Part shown: positions 1 through 7,521 of the stretch, piece by piece
How the letters are laid out: each line of letters begins with the position of its first letter
Position numbering within the stretch: position 1 is the first letter of the stretch
Source of the DNA: Gemmatimonadota bacterium
GTDB lineage: Bacteria > Gemmatimonadota > Gemmatimonadetes > Gemmatimonadales > Gemmatimonadaceae
DNA: 64,000 nt
Assembly (NCBI GenBank): GCA_020161135.1
Contig: JAIUOB010000001.1
Location: forward strand, 620,001 to 684,000
Reading direction: 5' to 3'
The notes under the pieces: generated by a model
What the model was told of the DNA's origin: nothing
Database searches by the model: none
The model's input: the letters and a program-made list of their open reading frames with translations, nothing else
Position numbers and translations under genes: made by a program

Positions 1-1084
1 TGTCGCCGAACCCCACCACCACCAGCGCACCGTCGGACACGGCGTCCTGATGGACCCAGTTCGGGAGTCGGTGACTCCACAGACGACGTCCATCGTCCGC
101 ATCGAAGGCCGCCAGCGTGCCGGTACCGTGCGCCCCCACGACCACCGTGCCTGCGGCCACGCTCGGCGAGCTGCGCACTTCACCGCTGATGCGCGCGCGC
201 CACCGCGCGACCACGCGGGTCGTCGCCTCGACACGCGCGAGTTCAGCGTCGTGCGCGCCGTCGTGACGGTACTGCGGCCACGCCTGCAGCGAATCGGCGA
301 CGCCGTCGCCGGCCGCGTCGACCCGATCGAGCTGCTGCGCGTGGATCGGGAACACCTCGTCGCCGCGCGCCGGCAGCGCGAACTGCGACATCGGCGGCGC
401 CGCGCGTCCCTCACACGGCACAAACTCCGTACCCGGATTCGTTCCCCGCCGCTTGTGATGCGGCTCGGCGAGCTGCGGCCGTTCGGCGCAGCGCACGCTG
501 TCGTCGGGGGTGCGCGTCCACACGCGCATGCTGTCGAGGCCTCCCCGCTCCACCGCAACCTGCACATCCGGCGGGAACGGCCATGCGGCCGGAATCGTGA
601 GCGGGGCGTCGGCCGGCAGTTCGCTCAGCCGATGCATCGCCACCCGCGCCGCCCACTCCGCCCGCTGCGCCGAGGGCAGGCGCGGCACCTCCTGCATCGG
701 CTGCCGCGTCACGACCGGCGGCCACATCCAGCCCACGCGTTGCGACACGCGACCGATCGCCATCGCGGCCAGCACCACCGCGCCGGCCCCCGCGGCGACA
801 CGCAATACCGGCCGCAGCACCCTGCGAACGGCGCGCGGCGCGAGGGCTCCCACGGTCAGCGTCGCCAGCAGCAAAGCCGCCACGCGCCCGTACACGAAGA
901 GCTGGTCGGCGCGCTGCCACGGCCAGTCCGTGGTCTGGCGTGGCACGGGGCGGAACATCAGATAGCCCGCCGCGAGCACGATGACGGCGCCGATGAGCGC
1001 CTCGGGCCACCACGCGGCGGCCCGTCGGCGCGCGTCCGCGGGGCGCAGCGTCGCCCCCGGGGACTCCGGCACTGGAAAGGTCAT
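1..1084 (-). CDS. Membrane-anchored PQQ-type beta-propeller protein (3' end beyond the window)
   Basis: An uninterrupted leftward frame starts at the ATG complementary to 1082-1084 and runs off the left edge, so about 361 residues are visible. The N-terminus carries two or three hydrophobic stretches (about residues 28-46, 65-85 and 95-112), followed by a proline-rich linker. The last residues read TLAAFDADDGRRLWSHRLP and then DGALVVVGFGD. That is the blade pattern of PQQ-like quinoprotein propellers (A-x-D-x-x-x-G-x-x-x-W). The family includes membrane glucose-dehydrogenase-like enzymes and structural propellers, and the missing C-terminus prevents a choice. Substrate and cofactor binding are unknown. 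It is divergent from the GT39 gene at 1283, with 198 bp between them. Confidence 0.8.
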   Translation of the reverse strand, partial: MTFPVPESPGATLRPADARRRAAAWWPEALIGAVIVLAAGYLMFRPVPRQTTDWPWQRADQLFVYGRVAALLLATLTVGALAPRAVRRVLRPVLRVAAGAGAVVLAAMAIGRVSQRVGWMWPPVVTRQPMQEVPRLPSAQRAEWAARVAMHRLSELPADAPLTIPAAWPFPPDVQVAVERGGLDSMRVWTRTPDDSVRCAERPQLAEPHHKRRGTNPGTEFVPCEGRAAPPMSQFALPARGDEVFPIHAQQLDRVDAAGDGVADSLQAWPQYRHDGAHDAELARVEATTRVVARWRARISGEVRSSPSVAAGTVVVGAHGTGTLAAFDADDGRRLWSHRLPNWVHQDAVSDGALVVVGFGD

Positions 1085-1282
1085 GGTTCCTGGATCGTCT
1101 GGAGGGAGACGTTCGGCCTCACGTGCAGCGCCCGGCCAGACGGCCAGGCGCCCACGGCACACGGCGCGGGAACCGTTGTGTCGCGAGTGTGTCTGCGATT
1201 GTCTTTGGTCGTCTGCAAGTCCCGAACCTTTCGCCCTGCCCTGCATGCCCATCGGCGACGCCGCCCTCACCTGCCTGCCCTC

Positions 1283-2965
1283 ATGACCACGCGTCACGCA
1301 CGCGATCCGCTGCGCATCGCGGCGCTGGGGGCTGCCGCCGTTGCGCTGCTGCTGCCGCCCGCGTGGCTGGCCACACGGGCCGGGCACAGCGATCCGACCG
1401 CGCTCACGACGGGCTTCTGGTTGCTCAAGGGGATGGTCCTGCTGTCCGCCGTGGGCGCCTACATGTTGGCAATGTGGCTCCCGGCGTCGGTGACCGACGA
1501 CACTGGACTGGGACGAGTCACGCGGGATGTCCCACCCGGCGACCGTGTCGGCACGCTGCCGCTCGTCCTGCTGCTCGCGGTGGGCCTGGCACTCCGGCTC
1601 CCGGCGCTGGGAGAGGGGCTCTGGTTCGACGAGATCCAGACCCAGCTCGAGTACGTGCGGCTGCCGTGGGGCCAGCTCCTCACCACCTTCGACAGCACCA
1701 ACCAGCACCTCCTCTTCTCCGCCGCGGCGCGCCTCACGCAGCAGATCGGCGGGGAGTCGGCCAGCACGCTGCGCCTGCCGGCGGTGCTGTTCGGCGTGGC
1801 CAGCCTGTGGGCCGCGCTGGTGTTTGGCCGGCGATGGATGCCCGCCCGTCAGGCCTGGTGGGCGGCCGCCCTGCTGACCGTGGCCTACCACCACATCTGG
1901 TTCTCCCAGAACGCCCGCGGCTACACGTCGCTACTGCTCTGGACGGTCGTGTCCAGCATCGCCTTCCTCGATCTGCTGCGCGGCACCAGCCGCCCGCGCC
2001 GGGCCGTGGTGCTGTACAGCATTTCCATGGCACTGGCGCTTCTCACGCATCTTACTGGCGCCACAGTGGCGCTTGCACATGGCCTCGCGTGGCTCTGGCG
2101 CTGGAGACACCTCCCGGCCGGCAAAGCGCGGTGGGCCCCGCTGGCGGCGCTGGTCGGCGCCGGCCTGCTCACCGCGACCTGCTACGCCCCCATCGTGCCC
2201 CAGGTGCTCCAGGCGGTGGGCAAGAGTGGCGTGTCCAACGTGCCCGTGGAGTGGCAGAACCCGCTCTGGTTCCTGGCCGAAACCGTCCGTGGGCTGGCGC
2301 GCGCCCTGCCGGGTGGCGTGGTCGCGGTGGCCGTGGCCGGCGCCGTGGGCGCGCTCGGGGTGATCGTCTCCTGGCAGCGCGACCGCATTGCCACCGTGCT
2401 CATGATCCTGCCGCTGGCCATCATGGCGGCCATGGTGTTGGCCACCGGCCACAACCTGTGGCCTCGCTTCTTCTTCTTCGGCGCCGCGTTCCTGGTGCAG
2501 CTCGCGGTGCACGGCGGCTTCGGCATTCTCGACCTTGTCGCGCGGCTCAAGCCCGCACTCGGCGGCGGGCTCGTCCGTATTGGAGACGGCGTGCTGGCGC
2601 TGGCCGTGCTCGGCAGCCTGGCCATCGCCCCCAGGGCCTGGGGTCCCAAGCAGGACTTCGAGGCGGCGGTGGCCTACGTCGAGTCGCACCGCGCGCCCGG
2701 CGACGCCGTCGTGCTCACCGACCTCACGCGCTACCCCGTGCAGACCTGGCTCGGCCGCGACTGGCCCGGCGCCGCCACCGGCGAGGAGCTCGCCGCCGCA
2801 GAGAGCCCGAGCGGCAGCACGTGGGTGCTCTACACCTTCCCCATCCGGCTGTCCGCGACTTTCCCGACGCTCTGGGAACGGCTGCAGCGCGACTATGAAC
2901 AGGCCACCGTCATTCCCGGCACGGTGGGTGACGGCGCCATCGTGATCGTGCGGCGAGAGCATTGA
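1283..2965 (+). CDS. Glycosyltransferase family 39 (ArnT/PMT-like) integral membrane protein
   Basis: This 560-residue polytopic membrane protein has about ten hydrophobic segments. Its first extracytoplasmic loop contains LWFDEIQTQLEYV near residue 112, the acidic D-E site expected of GT-C enzymes that take sugar from a polyprenyl-phosphate donor. WFSQNARGYTSLLLW follows in the next conserved block. The start is placed at ATG 1283 because the much longer upstream extension is Arg/Pro-rich and lies opposite the propeller gene. It probably transfers a sugar from undecaprenyl-phosphate-sugar to an envelope acceptor at the outer face of the inner membrane. The GT2 enzyme encoded next could supply that donor. 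Donor and acceptor are not identifiable from sequence. Confidence 0.85.
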   Translation: MTTRHARDPLRIAALGAAAVALLLPPAWLATRAGHSDPTALTTGFWLLKGMVLLSAVGAYMLAMWLPASVTDDTGLGRVTRDVPPGDRVGTLPLVLLLAVGLALRLPALGEGLWFDEIQTQLEYVRLPWGQLLTTFDSTNQHLLFSAAARLTQQIGGESASTLRLPAVLFGVASLWAALVFGRRWMPARQAWWAAALLTVAYHHIWFSQNARGYTSLLLWTVVSSIAFLDLLRGTSRPRRAVVLYSISMALALLTHLTGATVALAHGLAWLWRWRHLPAGKARWAPLAALVGAGLLTATCYAPIVPQVLQAVGKSGVSNVPVEWQNPLWFLAETVRGLARALPGGVVAVAVAGAVGALGVIVSWQRDRIATVLMILPLAIMAAMVLATGHNLWPRFFFFGAAFLVQLAVHGGFGILDLVARLKPALGGGLVRIGDGVLALAVLGSLAIAPRAWGPKQDFEAAVAYVESHRAPGDAVVLTDLTRYPVQTWLGRDWPGAATGEELAAAESPSGSTWVLYTFPIRLSATFPTLWERLQRDYEQATVIPGTVGDGAIVIVRREH

Positions 2966-3094
2966 CTCCCGTCCCCCGGCGCCGTCCTCACGGCCCAGGG
3001 CTCACGGCCCCCGGCCCAGCCCCGCGAGGCCCACGGCTCACGGCGCCGACCGTGCCGTGTCGTGAGCCATGGGCTCTGAGTTTTCAGCTGTGGG

Positions 3095-3171
3095 CCGTGA
3101 GCCGGGAGCCGGGAGCCGGGAGCCGTGAGCCGGGAGCCGTGAGCCGGGAGCCGGGAGCCGTGAGCCGCGAG
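3095..3171. repeat. Tandem array of eleven 7-bp units (ccgtgag/ccgggag)
   Basis: Eleven consecutive 7-bp units run without a gap: four ccgtgag, six ccgggag and a final ccgcgag. The third and fourth bases vary and the rest is constant. It lies between two rightward glycosyltransferase genes. It is not CRISPR-like because there are no spacers. Its role is unknown. Confidence 0.9.
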
Positions 3172-3271
3172 GACTCTGGGCCGGGGGGCGTACCCAACGT
3201 ACCAGCATCGTGACGCTGCTTCCGCCGTGGGCGTCTCTATAGGTCACCCAGTAGCTTGGGTCCGAGCCTCT

Positions 3272-3297
3272 GGGGTCAGAACAATTGTTCTGACCCC
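3272..3297. repeat. Perfect 26-bp palindrome (REP-like)
   Basis: The sequence ggggtcagaacaa is followed directly by its exact reverse complement ttgttctgacccc, giving a 13+13 bp palindrome with no loop. It sits 57 bp upstream of the GT2 start codon. GGGGTCAGA...TCTGACCCC ends resemble REP-type elements mobilised by RAYT transposases (family knowledge recalled, not checked). A dimeric regulator operator is the alternative. I saw only one copy in this window. Confidence 0.85.
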
Positions 3298-3354
3298 GAC
3301 CCGCTCCCACACTGCCGCTGTTCTGCTCCCCCGCTCCCGCCCCACCCCGCCCCC

Positions 3355-4266
3355 GTGATCGAACCGCTCAACGAAACGCTCGCGCCGCGCCCCACTGCCA
3401 AGGCAGTGACGGTGGTCGTGCCCGCCTTCAACGAGGCCGCGCACATCGCCGAGGAGATGCGCGTCCTCGATGCCGCGATGCAGAAGACCGGGTGGGAGTA
3501 CGAGTTGCTCATCATCGACGACGGCAGCACCGACGGCACCGCCGACGCCGCGTCGAACGCCGGCTTTCGCGTGCTGCAGCGCCGCCAGAACCGCGGCTAC
3601 GGCGCCGCGCTCAAGGCGGGCACGCGCAACGCGAAGTATCCGTGGATCCTCATCACCGACGCCGACGGCACGTACCCCGTCGAGTCCATCCCCGAGCTGC
3701 TCGCCCTCACCGAGCACAACGACATGGTGGTGGGCGCCCGCATCGGCAACACGGTGAAGATCCCGCTCATCCGCCGCCCCGCGAAGGCGTTCCTGCGCTG
3801 GCTCGCCAGCTACCTGGCCGAGCGGCCGCTGCCGGACATCAACTCCGGCATGCGCGTCATGCATCGCACGCTCATCGAGAAGTACGAGCACCTGCTCCCC
3901 GACGGCTTCTCGTTCACGACCACCATCACGCTCGCGACGGCGTGCAACAAGCACCCCGTCGTATACCACCCGATCGACTATCACGCCCGCCTGGGCAACA
4001 GCAAGATCCGCGCGAAGCACGCCATCGACTTCACGCTGCTCATCCTGCGCATCATCATCGTCTTCAATCCGCTCAAGGTGTTCGTGCCGCTGGGCTTCTT
4101 CCTGGGCGTCGTCGGCATCGGGAAGTTCGTGTACGACATCTTCCGCGACAATCTCTCCGAGAGCGCCGTGCTCGGCATCCTCGGCGCGTCGCTCATGTGG
4201 GCGGTGGGCATGCTGGCCGACCAGAACGCGCGGCTCAGCAACAAGAAAGAACCCGTCCAGCGGTGA
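3355..4266 (+). CDS. Glycosyltransferase family 2, polyprenyl-phosphate sugar transferase-like
   Basis: Start GTG 3355 was chosen because upstream in-frame codons come from the palindrome and a C-rich spacer. The 303-residue protein has the GT2 start VTVVVPAFNEAAHI, a nucleotide-binding DDGSTDGT and the metal-binding DAD of ILITDADGTYP. Two hydrophobic segments follow near the C-terminus. This layout matches DPM1/GtrB/ArnC-like enzymes, which load a sugar from NDP-sugar onto undecaprenyl phosphate at the inner membrane. A lipid-linked donor of this sort could feed the GT39 protein encoded upstream. The next gene begins 31 bp downstream. Confidence 0.85.
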   Translation: MIEPLNETLAPRPTAKAVTVVVPAFNEAAHIAEEMRVLDAAMQKTGWEYELLIIDDGSTDGTADAASNAGFRVLQRRQNRGYGAALKAGTRNAKYPWILITDADGTYPVESIPELLALTEHNDMVVGARIGNTVKIPLIRRPAKAFLRWLASYLAERPLPDINSGMRVMHRTLIEKYEHLLPDGFSFTTTITLATACNKHPVVYHPIDYHARLGNSKIRAKHAIDFTLLILRIIIVFNPLKVFVPLGFFLGVVGIGKFVYDIFRDNLSESAVLGILGASLMWAVGMLADQNARLSNKKEPVQR

Positions 4267-4297
4267 TGCGCGCGCGCAGGGCGCTGGTGCCGGCGCC

Positions 4298-5248
4298 ATG
4301 AAGCGCTGGCTGCGCGTGTTCGTGAGCGTCGGCCTGCTGGCGCTCATCGTCTGGTTCATCCCGTGGGATGTCGCACGCGAGGCGCTCTCGCGCGTGCGCC
4401 TGTCGCAGTGGGTGGTCGTGCTCACGGGGTTCGTGGCCGGCCACCTCGTGAGCGTCTTCAAGTGGCGGCACTTCGTGCGCGCCGGCGGCGGCGACCTGTC
4501 CGTGCGCGACGCCGCGCAGTGCTACAGCGCGGGGCTCTTCGCCAATCTCTGCCTGCCGAGCCTCGCCGGCGGCGACGTGTTGCGCCTCGTCATGGCCGGG
4601 CGCGTCATCGGGCGGCCCGCGGCCGCGCTCCTCGGCGGCGTGCTCGATCGCCTCACCGACATGATCGCCATGGCGCTGCTGTCGGGCGCGGGCGCGCTGC
4701 TGGTGGGGGTGCGCAGCACGGGGCCGTTCATGCAGGCCGTCACCTTCACGCTGCTCGCCGGCATCGTCGGTGCGGCCGGTGGCCTCGTGGTCATCGGTCG
4801 CGTACCGCTCGCGAAGTGGCCGCGCAAGCTGCGGCGCCCCATTGCCAAGCTGCTCGTCGGGTTGCGTCAGCTCCGCACGCGTCCCGCCGTCGCCGTCGAA
4901 GGTCTGGTGTTGTCACTCAGCATCCAGGGCTTCTTCGTGTGGCTCAACATGTACCTCGGCACCGCGCTCGGGGTGGAGCAACCGTTTGGCGTATGGCTGC
5001 TGGTGTGGCCGCTCGCCAAGGTGGTGAGCTTGCTGCCCATCTCGCTTGGCGGGCTCGCCGTGCGCGAAGCCAGCCTCGCCGCGCTGCTCGCGCCCTTCGG
5101 CGTGCCGCTCGCGCTCGGCGTCACCGTGAGCCTGTTGTGGCAGTCGGTGCTCATCGGCGGCGGCCTGCTGGGCGGCCTCGCGTGGTTCGTGCTGTCGAAG
5201 CTGCGCCCCATCCCCGCGCCGCCGCTGTTCGCCAGCCGCACCCGCTGA
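4298..5248 (+). CDS. YbhN/AglD-type membrane protein (lysylphosphatidylglycerol synthase TM-like, flippase-like)
   Basis: The protein has 316 residues with about seven or eight hydrophobic helices. Typical family segments are visible: FKWRHFVRAGG, YSAGLFANLCLPSLAGGDVLR and SLGGLAVREASLAALL. The family (UPF0104/LPG_synthase_TM) contains the membrane half of MprF and stand-alone proteins linked to polyprenyl-sugar metabolism. It lacks the aminoacyl-transfer domain of MprF, so lipid or glycolipid translocation fits better than lysylation. Co-orientation and the 31-bp gap to the GT2 gene suggest one operon with it and the GT39 gene. Confidence 0.8.
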   Translation: MKRWLRVFVSVGLLALIVWFIPWDVAREALSRVRLSQWVVVLTGFVAGHLVSVFKWRHFVRAGGGDLSVRDAAQCYSAGLFANLCLPSLAGGDVLRLVMAGRVIGRPAAALLGGVLDRLTDMIAMALLSGAGALLVGVRSTGPFMQAVTFTLLAGIVGAAGGLVVIGRVPLAKWPRKLRRPIAKLLVGLRQLRTRPAVAVEGLVLSLSIQGFFVWLNMYLGTALGVEQPFGVWLLVWPLAKVVSLLPISLGGLAVREASLAALLAPFGVPLALGVTVSLLWQSVLIGGGLLGGLAWFVLSKLRPIPAPPLFASRTR

Positions 5249-5350
5249 AGCACGCGTCGCTCTGCCGTCTGATATCCGTGACGACGCCGCTCAGACTTCC
5301 GACCTCTGATGAAGTCTGGTCTCTGACCTCTATACCTCGTCTGCCCTCTG
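5249..5350. repeat. Intergenic repeat tract of 'tctga'-type units
   Basis: This 102-bp spacer contains many near-copies of ctctgat, tctgacc and gtctgaa at roughly 7-bp or multiple-of-7 spacing. It ends next to the ATG of the flavoprotein gene at 5351. It resembles the heptamer array at 3095 in organisation but not in base sequence. The last units (gccctctgatgtctg) overlap the ribosome-binding region, so no clean Shine-Dalgarno sequence remains. Confidence 0.6.
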
Positions 5351-6784
5351 ATGTCTGAATCCGCGAAGTCCGATCTCCCCCACATCATCGTCCTCGGCGC
5401 CGGCCCCGCCGGCGTCGGCGCCGCGTACCGCCTGCGCCTGCAAGGCAAGGCGCGTGTCACGCTGCTCGAGCAGGCGCCGAGCGCGGGTGGCAACAGCGGC
5501 AGCTTCACGTGGCGCGATCACATCTGCGACTTCGGCAGTCATCGCCTGCACCCGGCCAGCGACGCCGAGTTGCTGCGTGACATCGGCACGTTGCTGGGCC
5601 CCGACCTGCTCGACCGGCCGCGCCACGGGCGCATCTTCCTGCGCGGACGGTGGATTCACTTCCCGCTCAAGCCCGTCGACCTGCTGCTGCGCCTCGACCC
5701 CGCGTTCGGCATGGGGGCGTTCAAGGACATGCTGTTCCGCGATCGCACCGTGCGCGAGGACAACTTCGCGAACGTGCTGCGCGCGACGCTCGGCCCCACC
5801 ATCTGCGACAACTTCTACTTCCCGTACGCGCGCAAGATCTGGGGCGAGGATCCCACGACGCTGAGCGGCATCCAGGCGCGCAAGCGCGTCGCGGCGGCCA
5901 GCTTCGGCAAGCTCATTCGCAAGGTCATGAACGCCGTGCCCGGCTTCAAGCCGGCGGGCGCGGGTCGCTTCTTCTATCCCAAGCAGGGGTTCGGGCAGAT
6001 CGCGCAGGCCTATGCCGGCAAGGCCGCGTCGCTTGGCGCCGATGTGCGCTACGGCACGCGCGTCACGTCGCTCGCCATGCCCGTCGCCAACGGCGACCCG
6101 TGGCGCGTGCGCGTGACCAGGGGTGACGTGGAGGAGGAGCTCACCGCCGACCATGTGTGGAGCACGCTCCCCATCTCGCTGGTCGCGAAGTTCCTCGGCG
6201 ACGCCACGCCCCAGCGCGTGCGCGATGCTGCCGCGACCATTCGCTATCGCGCCATGCTGCTGGTGTATGTGGAGCTGCCCGTGGCGCAGTTCACCGAGTT
6301 CGACGCGCACTACCTGCCCGGCAGCGACGTGCGCATCACGCGGCTCAGCGAGCCCAAGAACTACGCCGCGCGCAGCGAGCCCCAGGGGCGCACCGTGCTG
6401 TGCGCCGAGCTGCCCACCAGCACCACCAGCGCCGAGTGGACGATGAGCGAGGAGGAGCTCGGCCAGCTCGTGTGCCGCGACCTCGCGACGTGCGGCCTCC
6501 CCGTGCCCGCCGCGCCCACCGCCGTGACCGTGCGCCGCCTGGCGCAGGCGTACCCCATTTACGACCAAGGGTACGAGGTGCCGTTCGGCGTGCTCGACGC
6601 GTGGGCGGACACGCTGCCGCGGTTCCTCACCTACGGCCGCCAGGGGCTCTTCGCGCACGACAACACGCACCACGCACTGGCCATGGCCTACGCCGCCGAG
6701 CGGTGCTTCGAGGGGGGCGTGTTCAACGAGCGGCGGTGGAGCGAGTACCGCGCGGAGTTCGCGCGGCATGTGGTGGAGGATTGA
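5351..6784 (+). CDS. FAD-dependent oxidoreductase of the amine-oxidase/UDP-galactopyranose-mutase-like superfamily
   Basis: The 477-residue protein opens with the Rossmann FAD fingerprint IIVLGAGPAGVGAAYRL (about residues 11-27), then an acidic strand end (LLEQ) and GGNSGSF. A middle ARKIWGEDPTTLSG block follows, and the C-terminus has the flavin-contact pattern TYGRQGLFAHDNTHHALAMAY. It resembles the flavoprotein at 45152-46633, which has TEKVWG and TVGRNGMHKYNNQDH at matching places. Such proteins occur in glycan clusters and may act on sugars, lipids or carotenoid-type substrates. The exact reaction is unknown. It converges on the defence island with only 14 bp between stop codons. Confidence 0.8.
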   Translation: MSESAKSDLPHIIVLGAGPAGVGAAYRLRLQGKARVTLLEQAPSAGGNSGSFTWRDHICDFGSHRLHPASDAELLRDIGTLLGPDLLDRPRHGRIFLRGRWIHFPLKPVDLLLRLDPAFGMGAFKDMLFRDRTVREDNFANVLRATLGPTICDNFYFPYARKIWGEDPTTLSGIQARKRVAAASFGKLIRKVMNAVPGFKPAGAGRFFYPKQGFGQIAQAYAGKAASLGADVRYGTRVTSLAMPVANGDPWRVRVTRGDVEEELTADHVWSTLPISLVAKFLGDATPQRVRDAAATIRYRAMLLVYVELPVAQFTEFDAHYLPGSDVRITRLSEPKNYAARSEPQGRTVLCAELPTSTTSAEWTMSEEELGQLVCRDLATCGLPVPAAPTAVTVRRLAQAYPIYDQGYEVPFGVLDAWADTLPRFLTYGRQGLFAHDNTHHALAMAYAAERCFEGGVFNERRWSEYRAEFARHVVED

Positions 6785-6798
6785 CGGAGGGCAGCACG

Positions 6799-7521
6799 TC
6801 AGCGCACCTCGCCCCACGACTCCGATCCCAGCGGAAGCGCGTTCAGCTCAGCCCTCGCATCACGCCACGACGGATAGTGCTCATCGAGGAGTGCAACAAA
6901 CTGTTGGCTGTGCGTCGGAGCGATCAGGTGCGCCATTTCATGCACTATCACATACTCCAGCAGGTCTTTCGGTTTCTTGACCAGCTCGGTGTTGAGCCGA
7001 ATATGTGACGCGGCAGGATTGCAGCTCCCCCACTTGGTCTTCATGCGCTGCAGGAAGTATCCGCGCACAGCTACGCCAAGGCGCGGCTCCCAGGCGCGAA
7101 TCAGCGGCGGAACGGCGGCGTGCAGCAAGGCCTTGTGCCAGTGATGCATCACGCGCGCGCGCGTCGCGCGGTCGCTTCCCGGGCGCACCGTGAGCACGAT
7201 CCGCCGATGATCCATCGTCACCGTCGGCTTGTTGTCGTGCTCCAGCACGCGGAGCAGGTAGCGCTTGCCCCAGACGTAGTGGCTCTCGCGCGTGACGTAC
7301 TGCCGCGGCGTCTCGCGTGCCTGGCCGTGCAACCGGGCTTGCTGATCGCGGATCCAGTGCAGTTTCGATACCGTGTACGCGCGTGCAACGTCCAGACGCG
7401 TGCCCGTCGGAGCCACCAGCGTGACGCGCCCATCTGGCGGATGCACTGACAGGTGCACGTGCTTGACAGCCTTTCGCATGACGGAAACGACCACCTCGCC
7501 GACACGAATCGTAACGGTCAT
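6799..7521 (-). CDS. YgjP/DUF45-type zinc metallopeptidase, last gene of the type I RM operon
   Basis: The 240-residue protein has KTKWGSC at about residues 161-167 and the zinc-site motif HEMAH at 194-198, with a third histidine (APTH) at 204. This is the standard layout of the SprT-like/M48-related YgjP (COG1451) family. Its ATG overlaps the hsdR stop codon by 4 bp, so the two are translationally coupled. YgjP-like proteins are often encoded beside type I restriction genes (family knowledge). A role in turning over restriction subunits or proteins trapped on DNA is plausible but unproven. Confidence 0.88.
   Translation of the reverse strand: MTVTIRVGEVVVSVMRKAVKHVHLSVHPPDGRVTLVAPTGTRLDVARAYTVSKLHWIRDQQARLHGQARETPRQYVTRESHYVWGKRYLLRVLEHDNKPTVTMDHRRIVLTVRPGSDRATRARVMHHWHKALLHAAVPPLIRAWEPRLGVAVRGYFLQRMKTKWGSCNPAASHIRLNTELVKKPKDLLEYVIVHEMAHLIAPTHSQQFVALLDEHYPSWRDARAELNALPLGSESWGEVR

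Larger units (their letters stand above)
2966..3354. other. 389-bp gene-free spacer with repeats and a palindrome
   Basis: No credible coding frame is present. The left part (2975-3060) holds repeated 'ctcacggccc' variants whose reverse complement resembles the 'ccgtgag' units at 3095-3171, so the DNA or RNA could fold back on itself. The right part carries a perfect 26-bp palindrome at 3272-3297. No ribosome binding site or promoter for the downstream GT2 gene is obvious. Confidence 0.7.

Noticed and set aside
50..1282. Upstream extension of the GT39 frame
   Set aside because: The extension is Arg/His/Pro-rich, antisense to the PQQ propeller gene, and only residues after 1283 have the hydrophobic GT39 pattern.
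3095..3171. CRISPR array
   Set aside because: Units are 7 bp with no spacers and there are no cas genes nearby.
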